From assembly GCF_001457475.1 (NCBI RefSeq), contig NZ_LN831029.1:1922001-1986000 (forward strand): a DNA stretch of 64,000 nt. The letters run 5' to 3'. The notes under the pieces were generated by a model. The model had not been told where the DNA came from, made no database searches, and saw only the letters and a list, made by a program, of their open reading frames with translations. How positions within the stretch are numbered: the first letter of the stretch is position 1; every line of letters begins with the position of its first letter. The DNA comes from Achromobacter xylosoxidans. Lineage in GTDB: Bacteria > Pseudomonadota > Gammaproteobacteria > Burkholderiales > Burkholderiaceae_B. Of the stretch, positions 18,339 to 26,684 are shown in pieces. A program made the position numbers and the translations under genes.

Positions 18339-19030
18339 TGCTGTCGATCAAGGACCTCAACGCCTGGTATGGCGAATCGCATGTGCTGCACGGCGTCGAC
18401 ATCGAGGTGCGGCGCGGCGAGCTGGTCACGATCCTGGGCCGCAATGGCGCCGGCAAGACCACCACGCTGCGCGCCGTCATGGGCATCCTGGACAAGCGCC
18501 GCGGCTCGATCCTCTTGAATGGCCAGGAAACCGTGGGCATGGCGCCGCACCGCATCCCGCGCCTGGGCGTGGTGTATTGCCCGGAGGAACGCGCGGTGTT
18601 CCGCAGCCTGGACGTGACCGAGAACCTGATGCTGCCGCCGCGCCTGGCCGACGGCGGCATGTCGCTGGACGAGATCTACGCCCTGTTTCCCAACCTGCGC
18701 GAACGCAGCGGCAGCTCCGGCGGCAACCTGTCCGGCGGCGAGCAGCAGATGCTGGCCATCGCCCGAATCCTGCGCACCGGCGCCCAGCTGATCCTGCTGG
18801 ACGAGCCCACCGAAGGATTGGCGCCGGTGATCGTGCAGCAGATCGGGCAGGCCATCCGCACGCTCAAGGAGCGCGGCTTCACCATCGTGCTGGTCGAGCA
18901 GAATTTCCGCTTCGCCACCAAGGTGGCCGACCGCCACTACGTGATGGAGCATGGCCGCGTGGTCGACCAGTTGTCGGCGCAAGAGGCGCGCAACGATCCC
19001 GGGCGGATCGCGCGCCGCCTGGGTGTCTGA
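18338..19030 (+). CDS. livF: ABC transporter ATP-binding protein, LivF type
   Basis: 230 residues. Walker A is GRNGAGKTTTLRAVMG, the signature is LSGGEQQMLAIARIL and Walker B is LILLDEPTEGLAP. The length and the start MLSIKDLNAWYGESHVLHG are typical of LivF. It overlaps livG by one base and is followed 13 bases later by the fused permease gene. Confidence 0.94.
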   Translation: MLSIKDLNAWYGESHVLHGVDIEVRRGELVTILGRNGAGKTTTLRAVMGILDKRRGSILLNGQETVGMAPHRIPRLGVVYCPEERAVFRSLDVTENLMLPPRLADGGMSLDEIYALFPNLRERSGSSGGNLSGGEQQMLAIARILRTGAQLILLDEPTEGLAPVIVQQIGQAIRTLKERGFTIVLVEQNFRFATKVADRHYVMEHGRVVDQLSAQEARNDPGRIARRLGV

Positions 19031-19043
19031 GGGGGAGAATCCT

Positions 19044-20921
19044 GTGTTCGAAATTTTCGGCGTGCCGTCCACGGCACTGTTCGGCCAGCTCCTGCTCGGC
19101 CTGATCAACGGTTCGTTCTACGCCTTGCTCTCGATCGGGCTGGCGGTGATCTTCGGTCTGTTGAACATCATCAACTTCGCCCATGGCGCGCAGTACACGG
19201 CGGGTGCGTTCCTGGCCTGGATGCTGCTGAACTACCTGGGGGTGAACTACTGGGCCGCGCTGGTGCTGGTGCCGCTCATCATGGCGGCGTTCGCCATCGT
19301 GGTCGAGCGCGTGCTGATCTCGCGCACCTACCGCATGGACCATCTGTACGGGCTGCTGCTGACCTTCGGTTTGGCCTTGCTGATCGAGGGCGGGCTGCGC
19401 CAGGCCTATGGGGTGTCGGGGCTGCCCTACACCATCCCCAAGGCGCTGACCGGCGGGGTCAACCTGGGTTTCATGTTCCTGCCCTGGTATCGCGGCTGGG
19501 CGGTGGTGGTGTCGCTGGTGCTGTGCCTGGCGGTATGGGTGCTGATCGAGAAGACCCGGGTCGGCGCCATGCTGCGCGCGGCCACCGAGAACCCGACCGT
19601 CGTGCGCTCGTTCGGCATCAACGTGCCGCTGCTGATCACGCTGACCTACGCGCTGGGCGTGGCGCTGGCCTCGGTGGCGGGCGTGATCGCCGCGCCCATC
19701 TACCAGGTCAGCCCGATGATGGGCTCGAACCTGGTGGTGGTGGTGTTCGCCGTGGTCGTGATCGGCGGCATGGGCTCCATCATGGGCGCCATCGTCAGCG
19801 GCTTCGGGCTGGGCATCATCGAGGGGCTGACCAAGGTGTTCTACCCGGAGGCCGCCAACCTGGCGATCTTCATCATCATGGTGCTGGTGCTGCTGTGCAA
19901 GCCGGCCGGCCTGTTCGGCAAGCCGTTGCAGGTGCAGAACGTGCTGGCGGCCGAAGCCACGCGCGAGCCGGTGCAGCTGGGCCGCCGCGCCATGCGCTGG
20001 TGCATGGCAGGCCTGGCCGTGGTGGCGCTGGCCGCGCCCTGGTTCGTCTATCCCACCTTCCTGATGAAGGTGCTGTGCTTCGCGCTGTTCGCCGCCGCCT
20101 TCAACCTGCTGGTGGGCTATGTCGGCCTGCTGTCGTTCGGCCATGCGGCCTTCTTTGGCGCGGCGGCCTACGCCACCGGCATCGTCATGAAGCTGCTGAG
20201 CGCGACGCCGGAACTGGGCCTGCTGGCCGGCGTGCTGACCGGCGGCCTGCTGGGGCTGGTGTTCGGCGCCATTGCGATCCGGCGCCAGGGCATCTACTTC
20301 GCCATGATCACGCTGGCGTTGTCGCAACTGGTGTACTTCATCGCGGTGCAGGCGGGCTTCACCGGCGGCGAGGACGGCCTGCAGAGCGTGCCGCGCGGCA
20401 AGCTGTTCGGCCTGTTCGACCTGGACAGCGTGATGCCGATGTACTACTTCACGCTGGCGGTGTTCGCGCTGGGCTACGCCTTCGTGCTGCGGGTGTTGAA
20501 CTCGCCGTTCGGCGAGGTGATCCGTTCCGTGCGCGACAACGAGCAGCGTGCCCGCTCGCTGGGCTATTCGACTTCGCGCTACAAGCTGCTGGCCTTCACG
20601 CTGTCGGCCGCGGTCGCGGGGCTGGCCGGCGGGCTCAAGGTGCTGGTGTTCGGCGTGGCTTCGCTGACCGACGTGCATTGGCACGCCAACGGCGAAGTGG
20701 TGCTGATGGCGCTGCTGGGAGGCATCGGCACGGTGTTCGGGCCGCTTGCCGGCGCCTTCACCTTCGTCTCGCTGCAGAATTACCTGGCGCCGCTGGGTTC
20801 CTGGGTCTTAATCGTGCAAGGCGCCATTTTCATCCTCTGCGTCCTGCTGTTCCGCGACGGCATCATGGGACTGGTGTCCCGGGCCTGGCTGGCCGTCGCC
20901 CGTTCGAAAAAGGAGTCCTGA
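19044..20921 (+). CDS. Fused LivH-LivM branched-chain-type ABC permease, GTG start
   Basis: 625 residues, about twice the size of one permease. Start GTG 19044 follows GGGGGAG. Residues 1 to about 295 are LivH-like (GLINGSFYALLSIGLAVIFG, NIINFAHGAQY) and residues about 315-625 are LivM-like (LLVGYVGLLSFGHAAFFGAA, GGEDGLQSVPRG, VIRSVRDNEQRA, ALLGGIGTVFGPLAGA). The linker is short and hydrophilic. Usually these are separate genes; here one polypeptide supplies the whole membrane pore. It is co-directional with livG and livF and overlaps the next gene by one base. Confidence 0.93.
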   Translation: MFEIFGVPSTALFGQLLLGLINGSFYALLSIGLAVIFGLLNIINFAHGAQYTAGAFLAWMLLNYLGVNYWAALVLVPLIMAAFAIVVERVLISRTYRMDHLYGLLLTFGLALLIEGGLRQAYGVSGLPYTIPKALTGGVNLGFMFLPWYRGWAVVVSLVLCLAVWVLIEKTRVGAMLRAATENPTVVRSFGINVPLLITLTYALGVALASVAGVIAAPIYQVSPMMGSNLVVVVFAVVVIGGMGSIMGAIVSGFGLGIIEGLTKVFYPEAANLAIFIIMVLVLLCKPAGLFGKPLQVQNVLAAEATREPVQLGRRAMRWCMAGLAVVALAAPWFVYPTFLMKVLCFALFAAAFNLLVGYVGLLSFGHAAFFGAAAYATGIVMKLLSATPELGLLAGVLTGGLLGLVFGAIAIRRQGIYFAMITLALSQLVYFIAVQAGFTGGEDGLQSVPRGKLFGLFDLDSVMPMYYFTLAVFALGYAFVLRVLNSPFGEVIRSVRDNEQRARSLGYSTSRYKLLAFTLSAAVAGLAGGLKVLVFGVASLTDVHWHANGEVVLMALLGGIGTVFGPLAGAFTFVSLQNYLAPLGSWVLIVQGAIFILCVLLFRDGIMGLVSRAWLAVARSKKES

Positions 20922-21223
20922 TGTTCCTGCATGTCGTGATGCTGCAATTGTCCGGCGCCGCCGATGCGCGCTTCCATGACCGGGTGCAGGGGTACTGCGA
21001 CCGCATCCTGGCCGAATGCGACGGGGTGGCCGGCTACGCCTTCCGGCCCAATCTGGCCAGCCGCGCGGACGGCCTGACCCACGCCGTGGTGGCGGCTTTC
21101 ACCGATGCCTCCGCCCACGACCGCTACCAGGTGTCGCCCGCCCACCAGGAAATGAAGGTCTACATGGCGGATTTCATCGAACGCCTGGTGGTGTTCGACG
21201 GGGAAATCCCTACAATTTCCTGA
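20921..21223 (+). CDS. Dabb family (stress-responsive A/B-barrel) protein
   Basis: 100 residues starting at ATG 20921, one base overlapping the permease stop, with AGGAG upstream. The pattern MFLHVVMLQL, then GYAFRPNLASRADGLTHAVVAAF, then DRYQVSPAHQEMKVYMADFIERLVVFD is the ferredoxin-like alpha/beta barrel of the Dabb family. Members bind or cyclise small hydrophobic compounds, or have unknown roles. Tight coupling to the importer suggests it handles the imported compound. Confidence 0.85.
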   Translation: MFLHVVMLQLSGAADARFHDRVQGYCDRILAECDGVAGYAFRPNLASRADGLTHAVVAAFTDASAHDRYQVSPAHQEMKVYMADFIERLVVFDGEIPTIS

Positions 21224-21304
21224 ATATTCGCGTTCCCGGAAAGGGATACACTCGCGGATGATTTTTGCCATCGGACCGTCCCACCCGTCATAGGTTGATA
21301 GATC

Positions 21305-22000
21305 ATGGACTACGTATTGCCTCCCCAGCCGCTGACCGCGGTTCCCGTTGCCGGCAGCGCCGCGCTGTTTCCGGTGCGCCGCGTCTACTGCGTCGGCCGC
21401 AACTACGCCGAGCACGCCAAGGAAATGGGTTTCACCGGCCGTGAAGATCCGTTCTTCTTCTGCAAGCCCGCCGACGCGGTGCTGAGCGTGGCCGACGGCG
21501 AGACGGGCAAGATGCCGTACCCGCCCAAGACCTCCAACCTGCACTACGAAATGGAGCTGGTGGTGGTGCTGGGCAAGGGCGGCCGCGACATCCCCGTTGA
21601 AGAAGCCAACGACTGCGTCTGGGGCTATGCCCTCGGCCTGGACATGACGCGCCGCGACCTGCAGGGCGAGATGAAGAAGCAGGGCCGTCCCTGGGAAGTG
21701 GGCAAGGCCTTCGACCTGTCGGCGCCGCTGGGCCCGATCCATCCGCGCAGCGTGGTCGGCACGCTCGACAAGGGCGCCATCTGGCTCGACGTGAACGGCC
21801 AGCGCAAGCAGGCCAGCGATATCTCCCAGATGATCTGGAACGTGCCCGAAAGCATCGCCTACCTGTCGGGCCTGTTCGAGCTGCAACCGGGCGACATCAT
21901 CTTCACGGGCACGCCGGAAGGCGTGGGCGCCGTGGTGCAGGGCGATGTCATCACCGGCGGCGTGGAAGGCCTGGGCGAACTCCGCGTCCAGATCGTTTAA
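21305..22000 (+). CDS. Fumarylacetoacetate hydrolase family protein (fumarylpyruvate hydrolase-like)
   Basis: 231 residues. Family motifs are [39 protein letters not shown] (metal-ligand Glu residues), [14 protein letters not shown] and [13 protein letters not shown] [12 protein letters not shown] near the end. Members cleave C-C bonds in acylpyruvates from aromatic breakdown, for example fumarylpyruvate in the gentisate pathway. No gentisate dioxygenase is nearby, so the exact substrate is open. It starts 81 bases after the Dabb gene; TACACT at 21247-21252 is a possible own -10 box. Confidence 0.88.
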   Translation: MDYVLPPQPLTAVPVAGSAALFPVRRVYCVGRNYAEHAKEMGFTGREDPFFFCKPADAVLSVADGETGKMPYPPKTSNLHYEMELVVVLGKGGRDIPVEEANDCVWGYALGLDMTRRDLQGEMKKQGRPWEVGKAFDLSAPLGPIHPRSVVGTLDKGAIWLDVNGQRKQASDISQMIWNVPESIAYLSGLFELQPGDIIFTGTPEGVGAVVQGDVITGGVEGLGELRVQIV

Positions 22001-22041
22001 AGTACGCCCCGGAACCGTTTCTTCACTTCAGGAGCGCCAGC

Positions 22042-22173
22042 ATGCGCAGCAAGATCGTGCTGACCGCCTTCGTCGTGTTCGGCTTCGTACTCGCCGGTTG
22101 CAATACCGTGGCGGGCATGGGCAAGGACATGTCGCGGGCCGGCAACGCCATCACCAACGCCGCCGACAAGTAA
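22042..22173 (+). CDS. Entericidin A/B family small lipoprotein
   Basis: A 43-residue ORF, MRSKIVLTAFVVFGFVLAGC followed by NTVAGMGKDMSRAGNAITNAADK. The signal peptide ends in the lipobox LAGC and the mature part NTVAGMGKDMSRAG... is the entericidin pattern. In E. coli such lipoproteins act as toxin and antidote in stationary phase; in Betaproteobacteria they usually occur singly and the role is unknown. AGGAG lies a few bases upstream of the ATG and a strong terminator follows after about 20 bases. Confidence 0.88.
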   Translation: MRSKIVLTAFVVFGFVLAGCNTVAGMGKDMSRAGNAITNAADK

Positions 22174-22192
22174 TCGTCCGACCCCGGTGATA

Positions 22193-22224
22193 AAAAAGCC
22201 CCTTGATCGCTCAAGGGGCTTTTT
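22193..22224. terminator. Bidirectional rho-independent terminator
   Basis: A 14-bp stem pairs 22193-22206 with 22211-22224 (AAAAAGCCCCTTGA against its complement) around a TCGC loop. It has T runs on both strands, so it can serve the entericidin gene (plus) and the PIN-PhoH gene (minus). Confidence 0.95.
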
Positions 22225-22300
22225 CTTTGGAGACGCCATCCCGGGGAGGCGGCGCCCGTCCACGGCAGTGGGCGCGGCGCGGAGACTCACCCGCGAGGGT

Positions 22301-24016
22301 TCACAACACGTCCCCGGCATAGTCCGCCAGGCGCGAGCGTTCGCCGCGCTGCAAGGTCACGTGGCCCGAGTGCGGCCAGCCCTTGAAGCGGTCGACCACG
22401 AACGTCAGGCCCGAGCTGCCTTCGGTCAGGTAGGGGGTGTCGATCTGGGCGATGTTGCCCAGGCAGATCACCTTGGTGCCGGGGCCGGCGCGGGTCACCA
22501 GCGTCTTCATCTGCTTGGGCGTCAGGTTCTGGGCCTCGTCGATGATCAGGTACTTGTTCAGGAAGGTGCGCCCGCGCATGAAGTTCAGCGACTTGACCTT
22601 GATGCGCGAACGGATCAGGTCCATGGTGGCGGCGCGCCCCCAGTCGCCATTGCCTTCGCCTTCGCCCATGTTCAGCACGTCGAGGTTGTCTTCCAGCGCT
22701 CCCATCCAGGGCAGCATCTTTTCTTCCTCGGTGCCGGGCAGGAAGCCGATGTCTTCGCCGACGGGCACCGTGACGCGGGTCATGATGATCTCGGTGTAGC
22801 GCTTGGTTTCCAGCACCTGCGTGATGCCGGCCGCCAGCGCCAGCAGCGTCTTGCCCGTGCCCGCCTGGCCCAGCAGCGACACGAAGTCGCATTCCGGGTT
22901 CATCAGCAGGTTCATGGCGAAGTTCTGCTCGCGGTTGCGCGCGGTGATGCCCCAGACGTTGTTCTTGCCGTGGGTGTAGTCACGCAGCGTCGCCAGCACC
23001 GCCATCTTGCCGCTGACCTCGCGCACCTGGGCATACAGGGGCATCTGGCCTTCGAAGTAGACGAACTGGTTGACCACGAACTGCGAACACAAGGGGCCGT
23101 GGATGCGGTAGAAGGTGGTGCCGCCCTGTTGCCAGGACTCGACGTCCTTGCCGTGCTTGTTCCAGAAGTCCTCGGGCAGCTGCATCACGCCCGAGTACAT
23201 CAGGTCCGAGTCTTCCAGGACGTGGTCGTTGAAGTAGTCTTCCGCGGCCATGCCCAGCGCGCGCGCCTTCAGGCGCATGTTGATGTCCTTGGACACCAGC
23301 ACGACTTCGCGCTGCGGGTATTTTTCCTGCAAGGCCCGCACCACGCCCAGGATCTGGTTGTCGGCCTTGCCCATGGGCAGGTCCGACGGCAGGGTGCTGT
23401 GGATGGCGGTGGTCTGGAACATCAGGCGCCCGGTGGCGTCCTTGTTGCCCAGCTTGGCCAGCTCCAGGCCGTCTTCGAGTTGGGTCGCGTCCTGCACCAG
23501 CGCGTCGAGCGAGCGGCTGACCTGGCGGGCATTGCGCGCCACTTCCGACATGCCCTTTTTCTGGTGGTCCAGCTCTTCGAGCGTCATCATCGGCAGGAAG
23601 ATGTCGTGCTCTTCGAAGCGGAACAGCGAGCTGGGGTCGTGCAGCAGCACGTTGGTGTCCAGCACGAACAGCTTGCGCGGGGCGTTCTGGGCACGCGCCT
23701 TGGCGCGCTTGGCCGGGGCCGGCGCGGGTTTGGCCTGGCGGGCCTGGGGGCGCGGCGCCGGCGCGGCGGGCGGCGGGGGGGGAACCTGGCGGGCCGGGAT
23801 CTGCGCCTTGCGGGCCGGCGAGCCGATACCGTCGAGTTCGGGCTGGACCAGCAGCTCGTCCTCGTCGTCTTCGGCCAGGACGGCCTGGGTATTGGTATTG
23901 GACCGCGCAGCGGCGGTCTTGGTCGTGCGGGCCTGCGCCCGGGCGTTATCGCCCGAGGGGAAGGTCAGGATGGCTGCGGGGCGGGTGGGCAACTTCGGAA
24001 GCGGCATATGCGTCAC
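22301..24016 (-). CDS. PhoH2-type protein: PIN nuclease domain fused to PhoH ATPase
   Basis: 571 residues. After an N-terminal low-complexity Ala/Pro region (residues about 20-112), a PIN domain starts at KLFVLDTNVLLHDP with the acidic set Asp120, Glu148, Asp219 and Asp244 visible. A PhoH/SF1-like ATPase follows, with Walker A GQAGTGKT at 383-390 and Walker B LIIDEAQN. PhoH2 proteins studied in mycobacteria and related organisms are RNA helicase-ribonucleases; this role is inferred here. It stands alone, with no obvious antitoxin gene. A nearby alternative ATG at 24007 removes three residues. Confidence 0.93.
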   Translation of the reverse strand: MTHMPLPKLPTRPAAILTFPSGDNARAQARTTKTAAARSNTNTQAVLAEDDEDELLVQPELDGIGSPARKAQIPARQVPPPPPAAPAPRPQARQAKPAPAPAKRAKARAQNAPRKLFVLDTNVLLHDPSSLFRFEEHDIFLPMMTLEELDHQKKGMSEVARNARQVSRSLDALVQDATQLEDGLELAKLGNKDATGRLMFQTTAIHSTLPSDLPMGKADNQILGVVRALQEKYPQREVVLVSKDINMRLKARALGMAAEDYFNDHVLEDSDLMYSGVMQLPEDFWNKHGKDVESWQQGGTTFYRIHGPLCSQFVVNQFVYFEGQMPLYAQVREVSGKMAVLATLRDYTHGKNNVWGITARNREQNFAMNLLMNPECDFVSLLGQAGTGKTLLALAAGITQVLETKRYTEIIMTRVTVPVGEDIGFLPGTEEEKMLPWMGALEDNLDVLNMGEGEGNGDWGRAATMDLIRSRIKVKSLNFMRGRTFLNKYLIIDEAQNLTPKQMKTLVTRAGPGTKVICLGNIAQIDTPYLTEGSSGLTFVVDRFKGWPHSGHVTLQRGERSRLADYAGDVL

Positions 24017-24065
24017 TCTCCAGTATGGGCCGGCTATGGCACCTGACGGGTATTCCTGTGCACGG

Positions 24066-24533
24066 CTAACCGATGCTCTTGGCGGCCTGCAGGACTTCCT
24101 TGGCGTGGCCCGGGACCTTCACCCCGCGCCACTCCTGCACCAGCACGCCATAAGCGTCGATCAGAAAGGTGCTGCGCTCGATGCCGCGCACCTGCTTGCC
24201 GTACATGTTCTTCTGCTTGATGACGCCGTACAGGTTGCACACGGTTTCGTCGGCGTCGGAGATGAGAGGGAAAGGAAGCTCGTACTTGGCCTTGAAGTTC
24301 TCGTGCGACTTCAGCGAATCGCGCGAGATTCCGACCACCACGGCGCTGGCCGACAGGAAGTCGGCGTGCAGGTCGCGGAAATCCTGGCTCTCGGTGGTGC
24401 AGCCAGGGGTGTTGTCCTTGGGGTAGAAATACAGGATCACGGCGCGACCCTGGCACTGCTCCAGGCTGATCGGCCCGATGGTGCTTTCAGCGGTGAACAG
24501 CGGGGCGGGCTTGCCGATGATGGGCATCATCAT
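24066..24533 (-). CDS. Thioredoxin-dependent peroxiredoxin (Bcp/PrxQ type)
   Basis: 155 residues from the first of three consecutive ATG codons (24533), which overlaps the preceding TGA as ATGA; 24530 and 24527 are alternatives. The AhpC/TSA fold shows YPKDNTPGCTTESQDFRD with the peroxidatic Cys, and ISDADETVCNLYG further on. Bcp proteins reduce peroxides using thioredoxin in the cytoplasm. It is coupled to the Mth938-like gene upstream and followed by the PIN-PhoH gene after about 50 bases. Confidence 0.93.
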   Translation of the reverse strand: MMMPIIGKPAPLFTAESTIGPISLEQCQGRAVILYFYPKDNTPGCTTESQDFRDLHADFLSASAVVVGISRDSLKSHENFKAKYELPFPLISDADETVCNLYGVIKQKNMYGKQVRGIERSTFLIDAYGVLVQEWRGVKVPGHAKEVLQAAKSIG

Positions 24534-24991
24534 GTCTGGGGGTCTCCGTTGGGGGGGATGAGGGCGACGACCACGCGCCGGCCCTCCGCCATCAGGATGT
24601 TGTACGTGCGCGAGGCGGCGTGGGTGTCCATGATTTCGACGCCGATGCCGGCCGCCAACAGGGGACGCAGCACCTCGGGGCGCAGGAACTGTTGCCGGCC
24701 GCCCGTGCCGACCAGCAGCACTTCCGGCGCATTGGCCGGGCGGCTGGGGGTGGCTTCGGGTTCGTCCAGGAACGCCAACGGGTCGCGGACGGGTTCGGAC
24801 AATCCGGCCGCCTGGCGCAAGAGGGTGGGGGTGATGTCGGCCGGCGACTGAACGGGCCAAGGGGTAACTTCGCCTTCGGGGCCAAAAGCGACCGAGGAGG
24901 AAAAACGTACCTGGTTGACCTCGATATAGCCATCACCATAAGCGGTGACGGTGTTCAGGGCGGCCGTCGCAGGATCGGTATGCAGCTTCAA
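24530..24991 (-). CDS. Mth938-like domain-containing protein
   Basis: 153 residues without signal or membrane segments. The pattern YIEVNQVRFSSSVAFGPEG, PEVLLVGTGGRQQFL and GIGVEIMDTHAASRTYNILMAEGR is the Mth938/NDUFAF3-like fold (DUF498). Mitochondrial relatives assemble complex I; bacterial ones have no defined role. It overlaps the peroxiredoxin gene by four bases, so the pair is an operon. About 20 bases upstream is AT-rich and may hold the promoter. Confidence 0.9.
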   Translation of the reverse strand: MKLHTDPATAALNTVTAYGDGYIEVNQVRFSSSVAFGPEGEVTPWPVQSPADITPTLLRQAAGLSEPVRDPLAFLDEPEATPSRPANAPEVLLVGTGGRQQFLRPEVLRPLLAAGIGVEIMDTHAASRTYNILMAEGRRVVVALIPPNGDPQT

Positions 24992-25325
24992 TAAATACTC
25001 CGGCTTTATGGTTCCGATAATAGCGCATCAGGATGGCCGTATGTTGCAAAGGGAATACCCCCACGCTTGACTCGTTGCGCTCGCGCTCCGCCGCCCCCGC
25101 GGGGGCTGCCCGCCCTTGGGGCGGCCCGGCGGGCGGGCATTTTTGCCACCAAATTCGCCATCAAGCAGGCCCTATTTTTGTTCCATTTGCCGCCCGGGCG
25201 TCCTTGCGCTAGATTACAGGGTTTTGCTGCGCCGCAAACCTGCGCTGGCGCGGCTTTTGAGCCCGTTTCCCCTTCGCGCGCCCGCGCCCTGGATTTTTGC
25301 CCCTTCGCCCCTAAGGATTCCCATC
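24992..25325. other. Intergenic region: GC-rich stem-loop element and alaC promoter
   Basis: This 334-base divergent gap holds no convincing gene. From about 25065 to 25145 it is a very GC-rich block in which TGCCCGCC (25107-25114) pairs with GGCGGGCA (25132-25139), followed by five T, like a plus-strand terminator or a dispersed repeat unit. Downstream, TTGCCG (25187-25192) and TAGATT (25210-25215), 17 bases apart, form a good promoter for the aminotransferase gene, giving a leader of about 100 bases. Confidence 0.6.
25187..25215 (+). promoter_or_regulatory. Sigma-70-like promoter of the aminotransferase gene
   Basis: TTGCCG and TAGATT with a 17-base spacer; predicted start near 25222, about 104 bases before the ATG. 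Confidence 0.5.
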
Positions 25326-26510
25326 ATGAGGAAGTTCTCTCGCATTGAGCGTTTGCCCCCGTACGTTTTCAACATTACCGGCGAGCTCAAGATGGCAGCC
25401 CGTCGGCGCGGCGAGGACATCATCGACATGTCGATGGGCAATCCGGACGGCGCCACTCCCAAGCACATCGTCGACAAGATGGTCGAGGCCACCACCCGCC
25501 CGACCACCCACGGCTACTCGGTATCCAAGGGCATCCCGCGCCTGCGCAAGGCCATCTGTGACTGGTACCAGCGCCGCTACGCGGTCGAGTTCGATCCCGA
25601 TTCCGAAGCCATCGTCACCATCGGCTCCAAGGAAGGCCTGGCGCACCTGATGCTGGCCACCCTGGACCGTGGCGACACCGTGCTGGTGCCCAACCCCAGC
25701 TACCCGATCCACATCTACGGCGCGGTCATCGCCGGCGCCAACATCCGCTCCGTGCGCATGACGCCGGGCGTGGACTTCTTCGAGGAACTCGAGCGCGCCG
25801 TGCGCGAGTCGATTCCGAAGCCCAAGATGATGGTGCTGGGCTTCCCCAGCAACCCGACCGCCCAGTGCGTCGACCTGTCGTTCTTCGAGCGCGTGGTGGC
25901 CCTGGCCAAGGAACACGACATCCTGGTGGTGCACGACCTGGCCTACGCCGACATCACCTTCGACGGCTATGTCGCCCCCTCGATCATGCAGGTGCCCGGC
26001 GCGCGCGATGTCGCGGTCGAGTTCTTCACCATGAGCAAGAGCTACAACATGGCGGGCTGGCGCATCGGCTACATGGTCGGCAACCGCGAGCTGGTGGGCG
26101 CGCTGGCGCGCATCAAGAGCTATCACGACTACGGCACGTTCACGCCGATCCAGGTGGCCTCGATCGCCGCCCTGGACGGCCCGCAGGACTGCGTGAACGA
26201 GATCGTGGCGCAGTACCAAAGCCGCCGCGACGTGCTCGCGCGCGGTCTGCACGAAGCAGGTTGGAATGTGGAGATTCCCAAGGCGTCCATGTACATCTGG
26301 GCGCAGATCCCCGAACCCTACCGGGCGATGGGCTCTTTGGAGTTTGCCAAGCGTGTCCTGTCGGATGCGAAAGTGGCCGTGTCCCCCGGGATCGGCTTCG
26401 GCGAGTATGGCGACGAATACGTGCGCTTCGCTCTTATCGAAAACGAGCAGCGCACCCGCCAGGCGGTGCGCGGCATCAAGGACATGTTCCGCAAGGACGG
26501 CTATAGGTAA
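25326..26510 (+). CDS. alaC: AlaC-like pyridoxal-phosphate aminotransferase
   Basis: 394 residues from ATG 25326 ([20 protein letters not shown]). It is a class I/II aminotransferase with [22 protein letters not shown] and the PLP-lysine segment [13 protein letters not shown]. The pattern matches the AlaC glutamate-pyruvate aminotransferase, which makes alanine. It lies just upstream of hom and thrC, a common order in Betaproteobacteria, so a role in aspartate-family amino acid flux is also possible. The GC-rich dispersed repeat starts 18 bases after the stop. Confidence 0.92.
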   Translation: MRKFSRIERLPPYVFNITGELKMAARRRGEDIIDMSMGNPDGATPKHIVDKMVEATTRPTTHGYSVSKGIPRLRKAICDWYQRRYAVEFDPDSEAIVTIGSKEGLAHLMLATLDRGDTVLVPNPSYPIHIYGAVIAGANIRSVRMTPGVDFFEELERAVRESIPKPKMMVLGFPSNPTAQCVDLSFFERVVALAKEHDILVVHDLAYADITFDGYVAPSIMQVPGARDVAVEFFTMSKSYNMAGWRIGYMVGNRELVGALARIKSYHDYGTFTPIQVASIAALDGPQDCVNEIVAQYQSRRDVLARGLHEAGWNVEIPKASMYIWAQIPEPYRAMGSLEFAKRVLSDAKVAVSPGIGFGEYGDEYVRFALIENEQRTRQAVRGIKDMFRKDGYR

Positions 26511-26527
26511 GGTCCCCCCCCGAAGGT

Positions 26528-26572
26528 AGGCCCACCCCCGAAGCGCCTGCGGACCGGCGGAGCCGGATCCGC
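26528..26572 (+). repeat. Dispersed GC-rich intergenic repeat, copy 1
   Basis: It contains AGGCCCACCCCCGAAGCGCC (26528-26547), identical to 27993-28012, then a short stem-forming block GGACCGGCGGAGCCGGATCC. It lies between alaC and hom. The second copy lies between hom and thrC. Confidence 0.7.
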
Positions 26573-26684
26573 GGCATCCCGATACGGGGGCAGCCGTTTT
26601 TTGCGTGGCTTGCGTGGCGTAGCGCCCGCATTATGGAGAAATGAAATGAATTCGCCTCAACGCCCGCCCGCGGAGGGCGCCGCG

